DNA of 64,000 nt from Vibrio penaeicida (GCF_030689305.1 NZ_JAUYVM010000005.1:186001-250000), one strand, 5' to 3'. Shown: positions 9,335-18,187, counted from the first letter of the stretch. The notes: generated by a model from the sequence alone, not told the origin. A program made the numbers and translations.

Positions 9335-10251
9335 ATTCTTCCATCAAGTCTTCCATGAAACCATCGCTAAAACAGTGGCTGTTGAATGATAGCCCAACCA
9401 GCCAGTGGCAGGCGAGATGCGCAAACTGGTATCGAGTTTGGTTAGCGTTGTGTGGCAATCCACTCACCTTGATGGGGATTGCACTGCTGGTGTTATTAGT
9501 GGCAGCGGCGATATTGGCGCCATGGCTAGCACCCCACTCCCCCATTGAAACGAATTTAGAATTGCGTTTGCTAGCACCTTCTTCTGATTTTTGGCTTGGC
9601 ACAGATCACCTTGGGCGCGACATCTTTTCTCGCTTGTTATATGGCGCGCAAGTTACTGTAACCATTGTGCTTTTAGTGGTTGTTACAACAGCGCCTCTTG
9701 GGCTTATGATCGGTGTGGTTGCGGGGTATTTCGGTGGGTGGGTAGAGCTGGTGTTAATGCGCATTACCGATATTTTCCTCGCGTTTCCTAAGTTAGTGAT
9801 GGCACTCGCCTTTGTCGCCATCTTAGAACCGGGTTTAGGTAACGTAGTTTTGGCCATTGCCATAACCGCGTGGCCCCCTTATGCACGGGTAGCTCGTGCA
9901 GAAGCACTTACATGCCGAAACGCCGATTACATTCAAGCAGCAAAGCTGTCTGGCGCTTCGCCAATACGAATTTTGTACAACCATATAGTACCGATGTGTA
10001 TGACCTCTGTGATCATCCGTGTCACCTTGGATATGGCAGGGATCATTCTCGTCGCAGCAGGGTTAGGATTTTTGGGGTTGGGTGCGAAACCGCCCACGCC
10101 AGAGTGGGGCATGATGATCGCAGAAGGTCGCTCTTTTTTATTGGATCAATGGTGGGTCGCTACCATTCCGGGCGTGGCCATTTTATTGGTCAGCCTAGCG
10201 TTTAACTTGCTTGGCGACGGTCTTCGTGACGCCCTTGAAGGCAAGCAATAG
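9331..10251 (+). CDS. Peptide-type ABC transporter permease (DppC-like)
   Basis: A 306-aa permease with the OppC/DppC N-terminal segment (NPLTLMGIALLVLLVAAAILAPWLAPHSP) followed by the diagnostic WLGTDHLGRDIFSRLLYG motif and the EAA loop RNADYIQAAKLSGASPIRILYNHIVP. It ends with NLLGDGLRDALEGKQ, as is typical. It is translationally linked to the upstream permease by an ATGA overlap and followed within 10 bp by the first ATPase. Confidence 0.93.
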   Translation: MNSSIKSSMKPSLKQWLLNDSPTSQWQARCANWYRVWLALCGNPLTLMGIALLVLLVAAAILAPWLAPHSPIETNLELRLLAPSSDFWLGTDHLGRDIFSRLLYGAQVTVTIVLLVVVTTAPLGLMIGVVAGYFGGWVELVLMRITDIFLAFPKLVMALAFVAILEPGLGNVVLAIAITAWPPYARVARAEALTCRNADYIQAAKLSGASPIRILYNHIVPMCMTSVIIRVTLDMAGIILVAAGLGFLGLGAKPPTPEWGMMIAEGRSFLLDQWWVATIPGVAILLVSLAFNLLGDGLRDALEGKQ

Positions 10252-10260
10252 GGAGTGCGC

Positions 10261-11112
10261 ATGTCATTATTGAAAGCCGAAGAGCCGTTGTTAAAAGTCG
10301 ACAATCTCACCGTCACCTTTCCTACTGCGAAGGGGCCGGTGGACGTGGTGAAAAACTTTAACCTTGAAATGGGGAAAGAAAAAATTGGCATCGTTGGCGA
10401 ATCGGGTTCGGGAAAATCCATGACGGCACGAGCCATCTTAGGTTTGTTGCCGCAAGCAGCGTCGATGAAAGCAAAGAGCCTCTCTTTACAAGGAGCAAGC
10501 TTGTTGGATTTATCACCGCGCCAGTGGCGACAAGTTCGAGGTAAAGCGATCACCATGGTGATGCAAGATCCCAAATTTTCGTTGAATCCGGTACTCACCA
10601 TAGAGCGGCAACTGCTTGAAACTTGGAAGTTGCACCACAAAGGCAACAAACAGGACGCGCAGCAAGCGATTTACGAGGCACTTTCTGAAGTGGCGATTCG
10701 AGATCCAGAGAGAGTCTTAGCGTGTTATCCCCATCAACTTTCTGGTGGCATGGGGCAACGAGTAATGATCGCCATGATGTTACTGCCTCAACCGAGCATT
10801 CTGATTGCCGATGAAGCTACATCAGCATTAGACGTCACCGTGCAAAAACAAGTGTTGGAATTGCTAAATAACTCTGTGGAAGCACATGGTACTGGCTTGA
10901 TTTTGATTAGCCACGATTTGCACCTTGTCGCTGAATTTTGCGACCGAATCATTGTTATGTATCGCGGCGGTATTGTGGAAACCCTATTGGCGTCTGATTT
11001 GCACCAAGCAAAGCATCCATATACGCAAGGCTTGCTGGCTTGTTTGCCCAGTTATCAAAAGCGCGGTCAGCTTCTCTCCACGTTAAATCGCGATCCAGCA
11101 TGGGAAAAATAG
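10261..11112 (+). CDS. Peptide-type ABC transporter ATP-binding protein (DppD-like)
   Basis: A 283-aa single-domain ATPase with Walker A GESGSGKSMTARAI, the Q-loop VMQDPKFSLNPVLT, signature LSGGMGQRVMIAMML, Walker B ILIADEATSALDVT and switch H ISHDLH. It also carries the oligopeptide-transporter C-terminal extension (HPYTQGLLACLPSYQKRGQ) but lacks an obvious cysteine cluster there. I prefer ATG 10261 (AGGGAG 6 nt upstream) over the GTG at 10255. It works as a heterodimer with the next ATPase. Confidence 0.92.
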   Translation: MSLLKAEEPLLKVDNLTVTFPTAKGPVDVVKNFNLEMGKEKIGIVGESGSGKSMTARAILGLLPQAASMKAKSLSLQGASLLDLSPRQWRQVRGKAITMVMQDPKFSLNPVLTIERQLLETWKLHHKGNKQDAQQAIYEALSEVAIRDPERVLACYPHQLSGGMGQRVMIAMMLLPQPSILIADEATSALDVTVQKQVLELLNNSVEAHGTGLILISHDLHLVAEFCDRIIVMYRGGIVETLLASDLHQAKHPYTQGLLACLPSYQKRGQLLSTLNRDPAWEK

Positions 11113-11114
11113 AC

Positions 11115-11861
11115 ATGATAGACATCCGCAATACCGATATTTATTGGGGGGAGTTTCTTGCAGTTAAGCAGTTTAACCTTAACGTCGCTGCTAACCAGTG
11201 TGTTGGCTTAGTAGGCGAGTCTGGTTCGGGCAAGTCCACCGTTTTACAGTTACTCACCGGTATCAATCAAGAGTGGCAAGGTGAAGTAGACATCGCAGGG
11301 CAACGTTTGGACACCGGTAAGTCTTACCCCAAGACGCTTCGTAAAGATGTGCAAATGGTGTTTCAAGACCCGTATGCGTCGTTACATCCTAAGCGAACCA
11401 TCGACCAAACTCTGTCGGAAGTCGCGCATATCCACGGTCTGGGTGACGTATCTAAAAAGGTGTCCGGTGTGTTGTCGGATGTTGGGCTGGATGCTCGGTT
11501 TCGTTTTCGTTATCCCAGCCAGTTATCCGGCGGACAAAGGCAACGTGTCGCCGTGGCTCGTGCACTGATCAGTAAGCCCAAATTGGTGCTGCTGGATGAA
11601 CCGACATCCGCATTGGACGCGTCGGTACAAGCGGAAGTACTCAATTTGTTACGCCAGCTTCAACAACAACATCAACTTACCTATCTGATGGTGAGCCACG
11701 ATCTCGACGTGGTGAACTGGCTATGTGATGACGTATACGTCATGTGTCAGGGTCAGCTCGAAGAGCAGACGGATGTGCATCGGCTGGCGCGTCATCAGGC
11801 GACGAGCGAGTATACGCATAAACTTCTCGCTGCTACACATGGCGAAAAAGTCTGCGATTAA
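11115..11861 (+). CDS. Peptide-type ABC transporter ATP-binding protein (DppF-like)
   Basis: A 248-aa ATPase partner with Walker A GESGSGKSTVLQLL, Q-loop VFQDPYASLHPKRT, signature LSGGQRQRVAVARAL, Walker B LVLLDEPTSALDAS and switch HD. It lacks most of the C-terminal extension seen in DppF, so it is on the short side for the group. Longer in-frame starts exist upstream, but they overlap the preceding gene; ATG 11115 lies 2 bp after that stop. It completes a five-component importer with the regulator and GAF protein in the same operon. Confidence 0.9.
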   Translation: MIDIRNTDIYWGEFLAVKQFNLNVAANQCVGLVGESGSGKSTVLQLLTGINQEWQGEVDIAGQRLDTGKSYPKTLRKDVQMVFQDPYASLHPKRTIDQTLSEVAHIHGLGDVSKKVSGVLSDVGLDARFRFRYPSQLSGGQRQRVAVARALISKPKLVLLDEPTSALDASVQAEVLNLLRQLQQQHQLTYLMVSHDLDVVNWLCDDVYVMCQGQLEEQTDVHRLARHQATSEYTHKLLAATHGEKVCD

Positions 11862-11934
11862 ATACTCTTCCCGCTTTTGATGCACAGGCACAGTCTTGGT
11901 AGAGGCATAGTAAATTATTTGTTCTTTTAGACGA

Positions 11935-11963
11935 TACCTCTCACGAAATAATCGTGAGAGGTA
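11935..11963. terminator. Hairpin between convergent importer and toxin operons
   Basis: A perfect 12-bp stem TACCTCTCACGA / TCGTGAGAGGTA with a 5-nt loop lies between the stop of the ATPase gene and the stop of the convergent ADP-ribosyltransferase gene. Neither side has a strong T run, so it may act in both directions with modest efficiency. Confidence 0.6.
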
Positions 11964-11970
11964 ATGGCTA

Positions 11971-12759
11971 TCACAGACAATACAATGCTGAGCGAGTTCG
12001 AAGTGACTCTTCTTCGCCACTAAAGCTATCGTAAATATGTATATCTGGCTCAGCCTTTAGGTATTTAGCCGGATTTTTTATTTCTCTCAGTTTGATGTAA
12101 TTCTTTCTCGCTGAAATTCTTTCAATTGCTTCAACACGGAAGTAAGTGTTTGGCTTCGCTAAAATTTCTGCTTCATATGCTTTGAAGGTATACGCATTAA
12201 TTGCTCGCCCTGATGACTTCAATTCAATTTTGAACTGAGCAGCAGACAGGTCCTGATATACCCCCGCAGCAGAGTGATTTCTTGCCATACTTGGAATGGT
12301 CGATGTCGATAAAAATGCCTTTTGATGCAAAATGTCACCAATATTAAGTTTTTCCAGAAGGCTGTTTTTAATGGATGAGCCTCGATAAACAGTCCCTTTA
12401 AAATTAGGCAACTTATTCATTGCGCTCCGCATCTGGGAAACTCGCGTTTTGAGAGCTTCCCCATAACCTGCCATCAGAAACTCTTTCGGTTCACCTGCTC
12501 GCATGTACTCATTCACGATATCATGGTCAACGCGACCATAACGTTTAATCGCCGAGTACTCTTCTGGGAGCATTTTTTTCTCTGCTTTGGCATGATGAAC
12601 GATCGTCCAATCCATCAAATCATCCGCCATCTGTTCTTGTTGCATCGGTGATAGGTCTTGCCCTTTAAACTCAGCGAAATCTTCTGCAAATGCATAGCTC
12701 TGAGCGGCAATTGTCTGAGTGGCAATTGTTAACAACGTAGCGAATAGTCTCTTTTTCAT
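11971..12759 (-). CDS. Secreted mono-ADP-ribosyltransferase (toxin A component 1)
   Basis: A 262-aa exported protein with a signal peptide (hydrophobic residues 5-24, likely cut after AFA25). It has the full signature of arginine-type ADP-ribosyltransferases: Arg126 in TVYRGSS, the strand FLSTST (150-154), and Glu196-Ala-Glu198 in KAYEAEIL, the E-x-E pair that supplies catalysis. About 100 residues precede the NAD-binding core, as in the Vis toxin of Vibrio splendidus and vertebrate-type ARTs. The mature chain has one cysteine, Cys261, at the penultimate position. The ribosome site is GGGAG, and the gene lies 11 bp after its paralogue at 12771, third in the operon. Expected activity is NAD-dependent modification of a host protein; the target is unknown. 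An anti-bacterial effector role is the alternative. Confidence 0.88.
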   Translation of the reverse strand: MKKRLFATLLTIATQTIAAQSYAFAEDFAEFKGQDLSPMQQEQMADDLMDWTIVHHAKAEKKMLPEEYSAIKRYGRVDHDIVNEYMRAGEPKEFLMAGYGEALKTRVSQMRSAMNKLPNFKGTVYRGSSIKNSLLEKLNIGDILHQKAFLSTSTIPSMARNHSAAGVYQDLSAAQFKIELKSSGRAINAYTFKAYEAEILAKPNTYFRVEAIERISARKNYIKLREIKNPAKYLKAEPDIHIYDSFSGEEESLRTRSALYCL

Positions 12760-12770
12760 ATTATGCTCCC

Positions 12771-13523
12771 TTATCCACTGCAGACTAGAGATCGCCAGTA
12801 AGATTGGCTTATCTCTTCACCTGAATAGAGGTTGTATGTTTTCCCCGTCGTCGCCTCATGTGACGAGACGGTCTCTAGCGCCACCATTGAAGCACCTTGA
12901 TTCAACTCGATATTTGTCACTCTGTAGTAAGTGTTAGGTGGCAACAATACTTCGGCTTCTCCCCCAAATTCAGACAGCCCCCCAAGTGCACGACCATGAT
13001 TTTTCACTTGAACTTCATACAACACTCGCTGTAAAGGCTTTGAGGAATTCGGCCTTACTACAGCAAACCGCTTCGCAATGTCAGGAATAGTGCTGCTTGA
13101 TGTAAAAGCAGGCTCAACCACGACATCTCCAACTTGGAGTTTGTTCAAAAGAGACTGCCTTGCCCACGCGCCACGATAAGTTACCCCCTTGTAGCGAGGC
13201 AGTTTTTTCATAGCGCTGCGTACTTGCTTAATAAACGTTCTCGCACTTTTTCCTGAACTGCCCCATGTAGACGTATCCGTGGCTCTTAAATAGTCATTCG
13301 CAAGTTGATAACCAGAGACAGAAAAATCCTCCAACGCTTCCGCTTCGTTTGCTGTCATCAATTTGTATCGCCAACCACTGGAAGCTTTTGCCCAATCAGA
13401 AAATTGTGACGCCAGTTCATCGACTTGCACTTTGCTGCGCAAAGGGGCTTTCAATGCATCGAATGGCGTAGCCTGAACAGCAAAGCTAAAACAGAGAATA
13501 CAGAGTGAAATAACTCTCAACAT
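12771..13523 (-). CDS. Secreted mono-ADP-ribosyltransferase (toxin A component 2)
   Basis: A 250-aa paralogue of the gene at 11971 with its own signal peptide (MLRVISLCILCFSFAVQA, cut before TPFD). The catalytic set is intact: Arg117 in TYRGAW, the FTSSST strand (140-145) and Glu189-Ala-Glu191 in GGEAEVL. The loop before the E-x-E (SEFGG) differs from that of the partner (TFKAY). This loop governs substrate choice in the family, so the two enzymes probably modify different proteins or sites. Both cysteines at positions 8 and 11 leave with the signal peptide; the mature chain keeps only Cys248, three residues from the end. The gene starts 15 bp after the large gene upstream (GGAG ribosome site) and is followed 11 bp later by the second enzyme. 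Confidence 0.88.
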   Translation of the reverse strand: MLRVISLCILCFSFAVQATPFDALKAPLRSKVQVDELASQFSDWAKASSGWRYKLMTANEAEALEDFSVSGYQLANDYLRATDTSTWGSSGKSARTFIKQVRSAMKKLPRYKGVTYRGAWARQSLLNKLQVGDVVVEPAFTSSSTIPDIAKRFAVVRPNSSKPLQRVLYEVQVKNHGRALGGLSEFGGEAEVLLPPNTYYRVTNIELNQGASMVALETVSSHEATTGKTYNLYSGEEISQSYWRSLVCSG

Positions 13524-13538
13524 AGTTTGCTTCTCCTA

Positions 13539-16181
13539 TTACCAATACCTTGGGTTGTTTGGGCTTAAATCACAGGAAATATTTAACGTATTCTGCTTGT
13601 TAACCCCGAATCGAATCGCACTAAACAGCTCTAACTGTTGACGAGTCACGCTGTCAAACCAATCAGAAAATGGTGTCAACCAATACAATGATTCGTCACC
13701 TGAGATCTTAAATAAGGCATCTCGAAGCTGTGGGTAATTAATTTCACAAGATCGACCCGGTAGGTTGGTGAAGTTCTCGTTGACTTGAACAAGCAGGTCG
13801 AGCTTTCTACCCAGTTCAGAATTGGTGTTAAACAAGTCATCAATGGAGGCATGCAAACGCACGTCATAACTCACCTCTTCACCACCATTCGCTGGGTAGT
13901 AATACGCTGAATCGATATCGTCGATGTTGTGATAGACATCTAACGTTAAGTACCGAAGAAGATGCGCAGGTAAAGGCTCAGAAAGTAATGCGGTTGTCCC
14001 CATTTCTCCAGAAGCATAGTGACCCGTAGAAATATTCTGCGCATGGACAATGGCAATGTATCTCTGGAAATCACCAATCTGTGAAGCAAGCCATTCCTCA
14101 CCATTGCTGTCAGCGACACTCATCGCCTCTAAAATGCGGTTTTTTACAATACCTTTCGCCAACGGCAACGAGGCAGAAAGGTTTCTAATATTTAAGTTCG
14201 AAGCCTTAAGTGCTGATGCAATTAGAGGTGCATGTTTATCAAGGTCGAAACTTCCTGGATAAAGGTAGCTATAAAAACCACTAACGTGAGCCGCTTGCCA
14301 TTCACTCTCTAATGCCGAGCGAATAAACCCTTCTAGATTTGCCAAGCGTTTTGAATGGACGTAGTACCCAGAGTCTTTGTTTCTTTCGTGCCAGTCAGCA
14401 ATGTGGTGTAGTGAGGACTCTCGAGACAAGTTTTCTTTTTCTAAGTAGCTTGAAGACCATGCCGCACAGGCATTTCCACCGCCACATTCAGCCTCTAACG
14501 CTGCGCTTGAATCAAACAACCAACGCATAACTCGAGCTTTGTCGGTTTCCGCGTTTCTGATAATACGTTGTTTATCGGAGAAACTTAGGATCTGTTGCTC
14601 AAGCCAAGCCTCTTCATGTTGAGAGCTCCAACCTTCGTTGATCAATTCATCCATAGATTGAGAAAATACACGTTTGATAGCACCGCGATTTGGCATCACC
14701 ATCTGCGAAATTACTTCATCTTTTGACGACTCATAATGCTCTTTTTTTGCAGGGATCCACGTGTATTCCGTACACCCTCTGAAGTTCGGGTCACCCCCAA
14801 GAATCCCAATTCGAGTACACTTCCTATACCCTTCTTGAATAACAAAGTACTTTTGACGACGTTCGGTTGCCGTGGCTGGGCGCCCAAAAATACTGCGAGA
14901 CATCTCATCTATCGCTAAATAATCCGCTTGCTCTTTAAAGTAGCGATGGGCATTCGCAACCGCCTCTGAATCAAACAAACGATCGATGGTATTCCTGCCT
15001 TCTGCATACATCTCCGCTTTTAACTTGGTTCTAAGATCATCAAGTTGTGTGTTGGCGGTCTCGACGATTTTGATCTTCGCATTAAGAGTTCGTCGATATA
15101 GTTGGTGCAGGGATTTGCGATCCAAACCTTCCACTTCCCCATTTTTAAGATCGCCCAGTACCGTTACAGCTAGGTCTAAATGGTCTTGCTGGCAATGCTG
15201 CAAGCGCGCTAAAGCTTGATTGGCTTCTTGTTTCGATGGCACATACATCGGGCGGTTGTTGTTTTCTTCCTGATCTGGGTATAAGGCCAACAGTGCATCG
15301 ATCTCAGTTCGGCAAGTTGAAGCAAGATCAGAGGCAAACAGTTTGGCATTCGCACCTTGTAGCGCGAGCTTATTAAAAATGGCTTTCTGAACTTCGCTCT
15401 CTACCGAGTTAATCAAGGTCTCGGCTAATACGGCTTGCGCTTTTAGTGCTTCTTGATAATGCTGTTGGTACTTGAGTGCTACATCAGAGGCATAGCCCTT
15501 CGCGAGCGCCTCAAGCATGCGCTGTTGGCTTGAGGCGAGATCAGCCCAATGCTGCTTATCTTTTTTATCTTGTTGAGTGACAATATCGTCATGAACGGTA
15601 AAGCTATAGTGATCCCCCGCTGCAACCCGATCCCAGCGTGCGGTTAAGATCTTACGATCAATTTCTCGCTCAGGTAGCTTGAGTACACCAAACCAGTCAA
15701 TTAGGCTCATTACTGTCGCAAAGCGGTCGTAAGACGTTTTCGTTTCATCTTCAAAAGCTTGAGCCACTTCATTGGACCACAACCCCACAGCGATGGTGTC
15801 GCCCACAGGTCCTAAAGCTTCAAGTGCACCCTTAGCAAAACCAGCTGTCGAGCGCCCTATTGTCGCGAGCAAACTCGCCGCTTCTTCAGATTCAAGAACG
15901 GCAACATTTGCAGGGCCGACTTCAAGCAGTGATGCAGTTTCTGGGAAAACTTCGTCAGCTTCGGTAAGCGAAGGTCTAGCGTCAGCATGGTGTTCTGGCG
16001 CAGACAAAAATAAATCTTCTGGCGTTAGATCTTCACTGAAATTTCGGTAATTTGATTTACGTATGTCGTGGAAGCTCTCGCGATCCAGTACGTTATATTC
16101 ATCGCCAATGTTACAGACTTCAAAGGCACTAACACAGGGGGAGGCAATGGCACACGCCAACACCAGTTTTCGTAACTTCAT
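13539..16181 (-). CDS. Large exported protein of unknown family, putative toxin carrier
   Basis: An 880-aa protein; the start at 16181 has AAGGATAATTAT upstream and begins a clear signal peptide (residues 1-19, ending CVSA before FEVC). A longer frame exists but adds an implausible charged leader. I recognise no family. Residues about 112-142 form a Gly/Ala-rich hydrophobic stretch (GFAKGALEALGPVGDTIAVG), followed at 154-170 by another hydrophobic helix (FATVMSLIDWFGVLKLP). This resembles the membrane-inserting hairpins of toxin translocation domains, but only by pattern. Residues 200-430 look helical and coil-prone; the C-terminal part is mixed. The mature chain has nine cysteines, an odd number. 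It is the first gene of the operon with two ADP-ribosyltransferases, so a binding or translocation role is plausible but unproven. Confidence 0.8.
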   Translation of the reverse strand: MKLRKLVLACAIASPCVSAFEVCNIGDEYNVLDRESFHDIRKSNYRNFSEDLTPEDLFLSAPEHHADARPSLTEADEVFPETASLLEVGPANVAVLESEEAASLLATIGRSTAGFAKGALEALGPVGDTIAVGLWSNEVAQAFEDETKTSYDRFATVMSLIDWFGVLKLPEREIDRKILTARWDRVAAGDHYSFTVHDDIVTQQDKKDKQHWADLASSQQRMLEALAKGYASDVALKYQQHYQEALKAQAVLAETLINSVESEVQKAIFNKLALQGANAKLFASDLASTCRTEIDALLALYPDQEENNNRPMYVPSKQEANQALARLQHCQQDHLDLAVTVLGDLKNGEVEGLDRKSLHQLYRRTLNAKIKIVETANTQLDDLRTKLKAEMYAEGRNTIDRLFDSEAVANAHRYFKEQADYLAIDEMSRSIFGRPATATERRQKYFVIQEGYRKCTRIGILGGDPNFRGCTEYTWIPAKKEHYESSKDEVISQMVMPNRGAIKRVFSQSMDELINEGWSSQHEEAWLEQQILSFSDKQRIIRNAETDKARVMRWLFDSSAALEAECGGGNACAAWSSSYLEKENLSRESSLHHIADWHERNKDSGYYVHSKRLANLEGFIRSALESEWQAAHVSGFYSYLYPGSFDLDKHAPLIASALKASNLNIRNLSASLPLAKGIVKNRILEAMSVADSNGEEWLASQIGDFQRYIAIVHAQNISTGHYASGEMGTTALLSEPLPAHLLRYLTLDVYHNIDDIDSAYYYPANGGEEVSYDVRLHASIDDLFNTNSELGRKLDLLVQVNENFTNLPGRSCEINYPQLRDALFKISGDESLYWLTPFSDWFDSVTRQQLELFSAIRFGVNKQNTLNISCDLSPNNPRYW

Positions 16182-17108
16182 ATAATTATCCTTGGTTGGA
16201 GAAGTTATTTGCTTCTTACAGGAAGCAGCAAGCCTCCGGTTACTCATTCGCAACCGGAAATAAACGCTTTTAATTAGGATGCTCTCTTAGATAAACCTTG
16301 AGAGCAGAGAGACTTGGAGTTAAGTCGTTGGGTTATGCCGAGGGATCATTGAGTTCATAGACAGCCAAACTTTATTGTTATGTTTATTACCTCCTGCGCA
16401 CAAGACAGTCTGTTAGGAAGAAGCTATCAAGATGTCAAAGGCGCTATTTTTTATTGTCTTTATGATGTTTCGCAAAATATTAAACCAGTATATGCATGTT
16501 CAGGCAATGCATCTTGTCTCTATTTATTGTAAGTTATTCGCTACTTAATGTAATGATAAATAAGACATTAAAGTTTATTAGGGTTGATTTTGGGAATGTT
16601 CCCATTATGGATAATAATAACAATATAGATGACTGTTTCAATTTAAAAATCTTTAGCGCGGTTATGTCATTGGCCATTAGTAGTAGATGAAACATTAGGG
16701 GGTTTTGAGTAAAAAAAGCCGCAGAGCAGACAAAATTCCGAATCGCAATGTGCACAAATTATTCGATAAATCTATCATTAAGGCATTGTTTTATAACATC
16801 TTTACTATTTGATTAAGAATCAATCACATCATCAAATGGTTAATATCTCATAAGATGAAAAGAAATAAGCTATTGCAACAACGGCATTGAATCATTATCG
16901 ATATATCAATCAGTACCAATTCTGGATAATTTTTGCACAATTCGGATATAGCGCTGGGTACGCGTAGACTATCTTGTGTTTACTATGTAAATAGAATGTT
17001 AATGACTCGGATGGGTTTGAGTAGCTTTGAATAACTCAATGCACCCGTATTCCGAGCAAAGGCATCATAACGAAAAGCAGTTTGACGCAATATAGTGAGG
17101 AGTGACGG
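16182..17108. promoter_or_regulatory. 927-bp AT-rich divergent regulatory region
   Basis: This gap separates the toxin operon (minus) from an AraC-type gene (plus). It is markedly AT-rich, with long runs of A/T between 16440 and 16960, and has no gene I can support; short open frames in it lack ribosome sites and family features. It should contain the promoters of both units and is long enough for several regulator or H-NS-type binding sites. The AraC gene has a good ribosome site at its proximal end (GAGGAG, 17098-17103). Confidence 0.6.
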
Positions 17109-18119
17109 ATGTATGACTCCAGAATAAATAACTCATTGTTTCGTTTGGTTGATCAGGAATTTAGCCAATCGGAAAGGCTTCTTTTTTCCTCTGGGAATGT
17201 GACGGAAGTGTGCGATGCCGTTGGGCAAGTCATGAAGTCTCATTCACTTTCGGTGAAAGAGGATCGTACCAAGCTGGATGCGAGAATGCATTTTTTGCAG
17301 CTGGGTGAAATTTCGGTGAGCCGCCTTCATTACGGTGCTAGTGTGGACATTGAACCCGGTGCAATGAAAGAGTTTTTTCTTGTCCAAATGCCCCTGTCTG
17401 GCCGGGCTGTGATTGAGAGCCCACACAGCGTGGTGGATTCCACAACAAATCTTGCCTCTGTGCTAAGCCCTGACGACAGTGTGAGCATGCAATGGAAGCC
17501 AAATGTTGATCAACTAATGATCAAAATTCCAAAGCCATTAATTGAGCGCACGGTGGTGGGCATAACGGGTCACGCCTTACATGAAACGGTTCGGTTTGAT
17601 TTGGGGTTTGAATGGCAAAGAAGCCGAGAGTGGACAAGCTTACTTTGGTATTTGTTGACTTACGCCGCTCAGATTTCACCGTTCGAAAACCAGAATAGCT
17701 TGATCCTTGGGCAGCTAGAACAGTTGGTCGCCACGTGTTTGCTAAGTTGCCATTCTCACAATTACTCCGCTAACGCCGCTAACAGTAAACCGTCTATTCG
17801 TCCTCGGCATGTTCGTATTGCTCAATCGTATATTGATGCACACTTGAATGAAGACATCACCGCAGAAAGGCTTGCAGGAGTTGCTGGTGTCAGTGTACGT
17901 AGCTTATACGGTGGATTTAAAGACTTTCTTGGTATCAGTCCGATGCAATATTTGCGCAATCTGAGAATGGAAAAGGTGCACTCAGAATTGCAAGGTGGAC
18001 AAGCACAGAGCGTTACAGGGGTAGCAATGAAGTGGGGATTTTCTCATATGGGTCGGTTCAGCGTTGCGTATAAAAATCGTTATGGTGAAAGCCCAAGCGA
18101 GAGCTTAAGACGACTTTAA
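17109..18119 (+). CDS. AraC-family transcriptional regulator
   Basis: A 336-aa regulator with an N-terminal AraC-binding-like domain (about residues 30-215, including DIEPGAMKEFFLVQMPLSGRAVIE) and a C-terminal double helix-turn-helix (about 235-335: AQSYIDAHLNEDITAERLAGVAGVSVRSLYGGFKDFLG, then VTGVAMKWGFSHMGRFSVAYKNRYGESPSESLRR). The N-terminal type is that of regulators of aromatic and amine catabolism (XylS/FeaR/IifR group). The gene converges on the StyA-like operon and diverges from the toxin operon. By family it more likely controls the oxygenase cluster, but its promoter region is shared with the toxin genes, so control of either is possible. Confidence 0.9.
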   Translation: MYDSRINNSLFRLVDQEFSQSERLLFSSGNVTEVCDAVGQVMKSHSLSVKEDRTKLDARMHFLQLGEISVSRLHYGASVDIEPGAMKEFFLVQMPLSGRAVIESPHSVVDSTTNLASVLSPDDSVSMQWKPNVDQLMIKIPKPLIERTVVGITGHALHETVRFDLGFEWQRSREWTSLLWYLLTYAAQISPFENQNSLILGQLEQLVATCLLSCHSHNYSANAANSKPSIRPRHVRIAQSYIDAHLNEDITAERLAGVAGVSVRSLYGGFKDFLGISPMQYLRNLRMEKVHSELQGGQAQSVTGVAMKWGFSHMGRFSVAYKNRYGESPSESLRRL

Positions 18120-18187
18120 TCTATTTGTTTTCAATTTTTTACCTTTTTAACCTCTTTCAACTTTCTACATTCTTCTCTTTTATGAAA

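Noticed and set aside
13539..16181. Tc-toxin or RTX-toxin subunit
   Set aside because: No RHS/YD repeats, no glycine-rich calcium repeats, and a Sec signal peptide is present, so neither family fits.
11971..16253. Type VI or type III secretion effectors
   Set aside because: All three proteins have clear Sec signal peptides, and no VgrG, PAAR or chaperone gene is nearby.
16496..16755. Short open frames on both strands in the gap between toxin operon and AraC gene
   Set aside because: No ribosome site, AT-driven composition and no recognisable domain; opposite-strand frames overlap each other.
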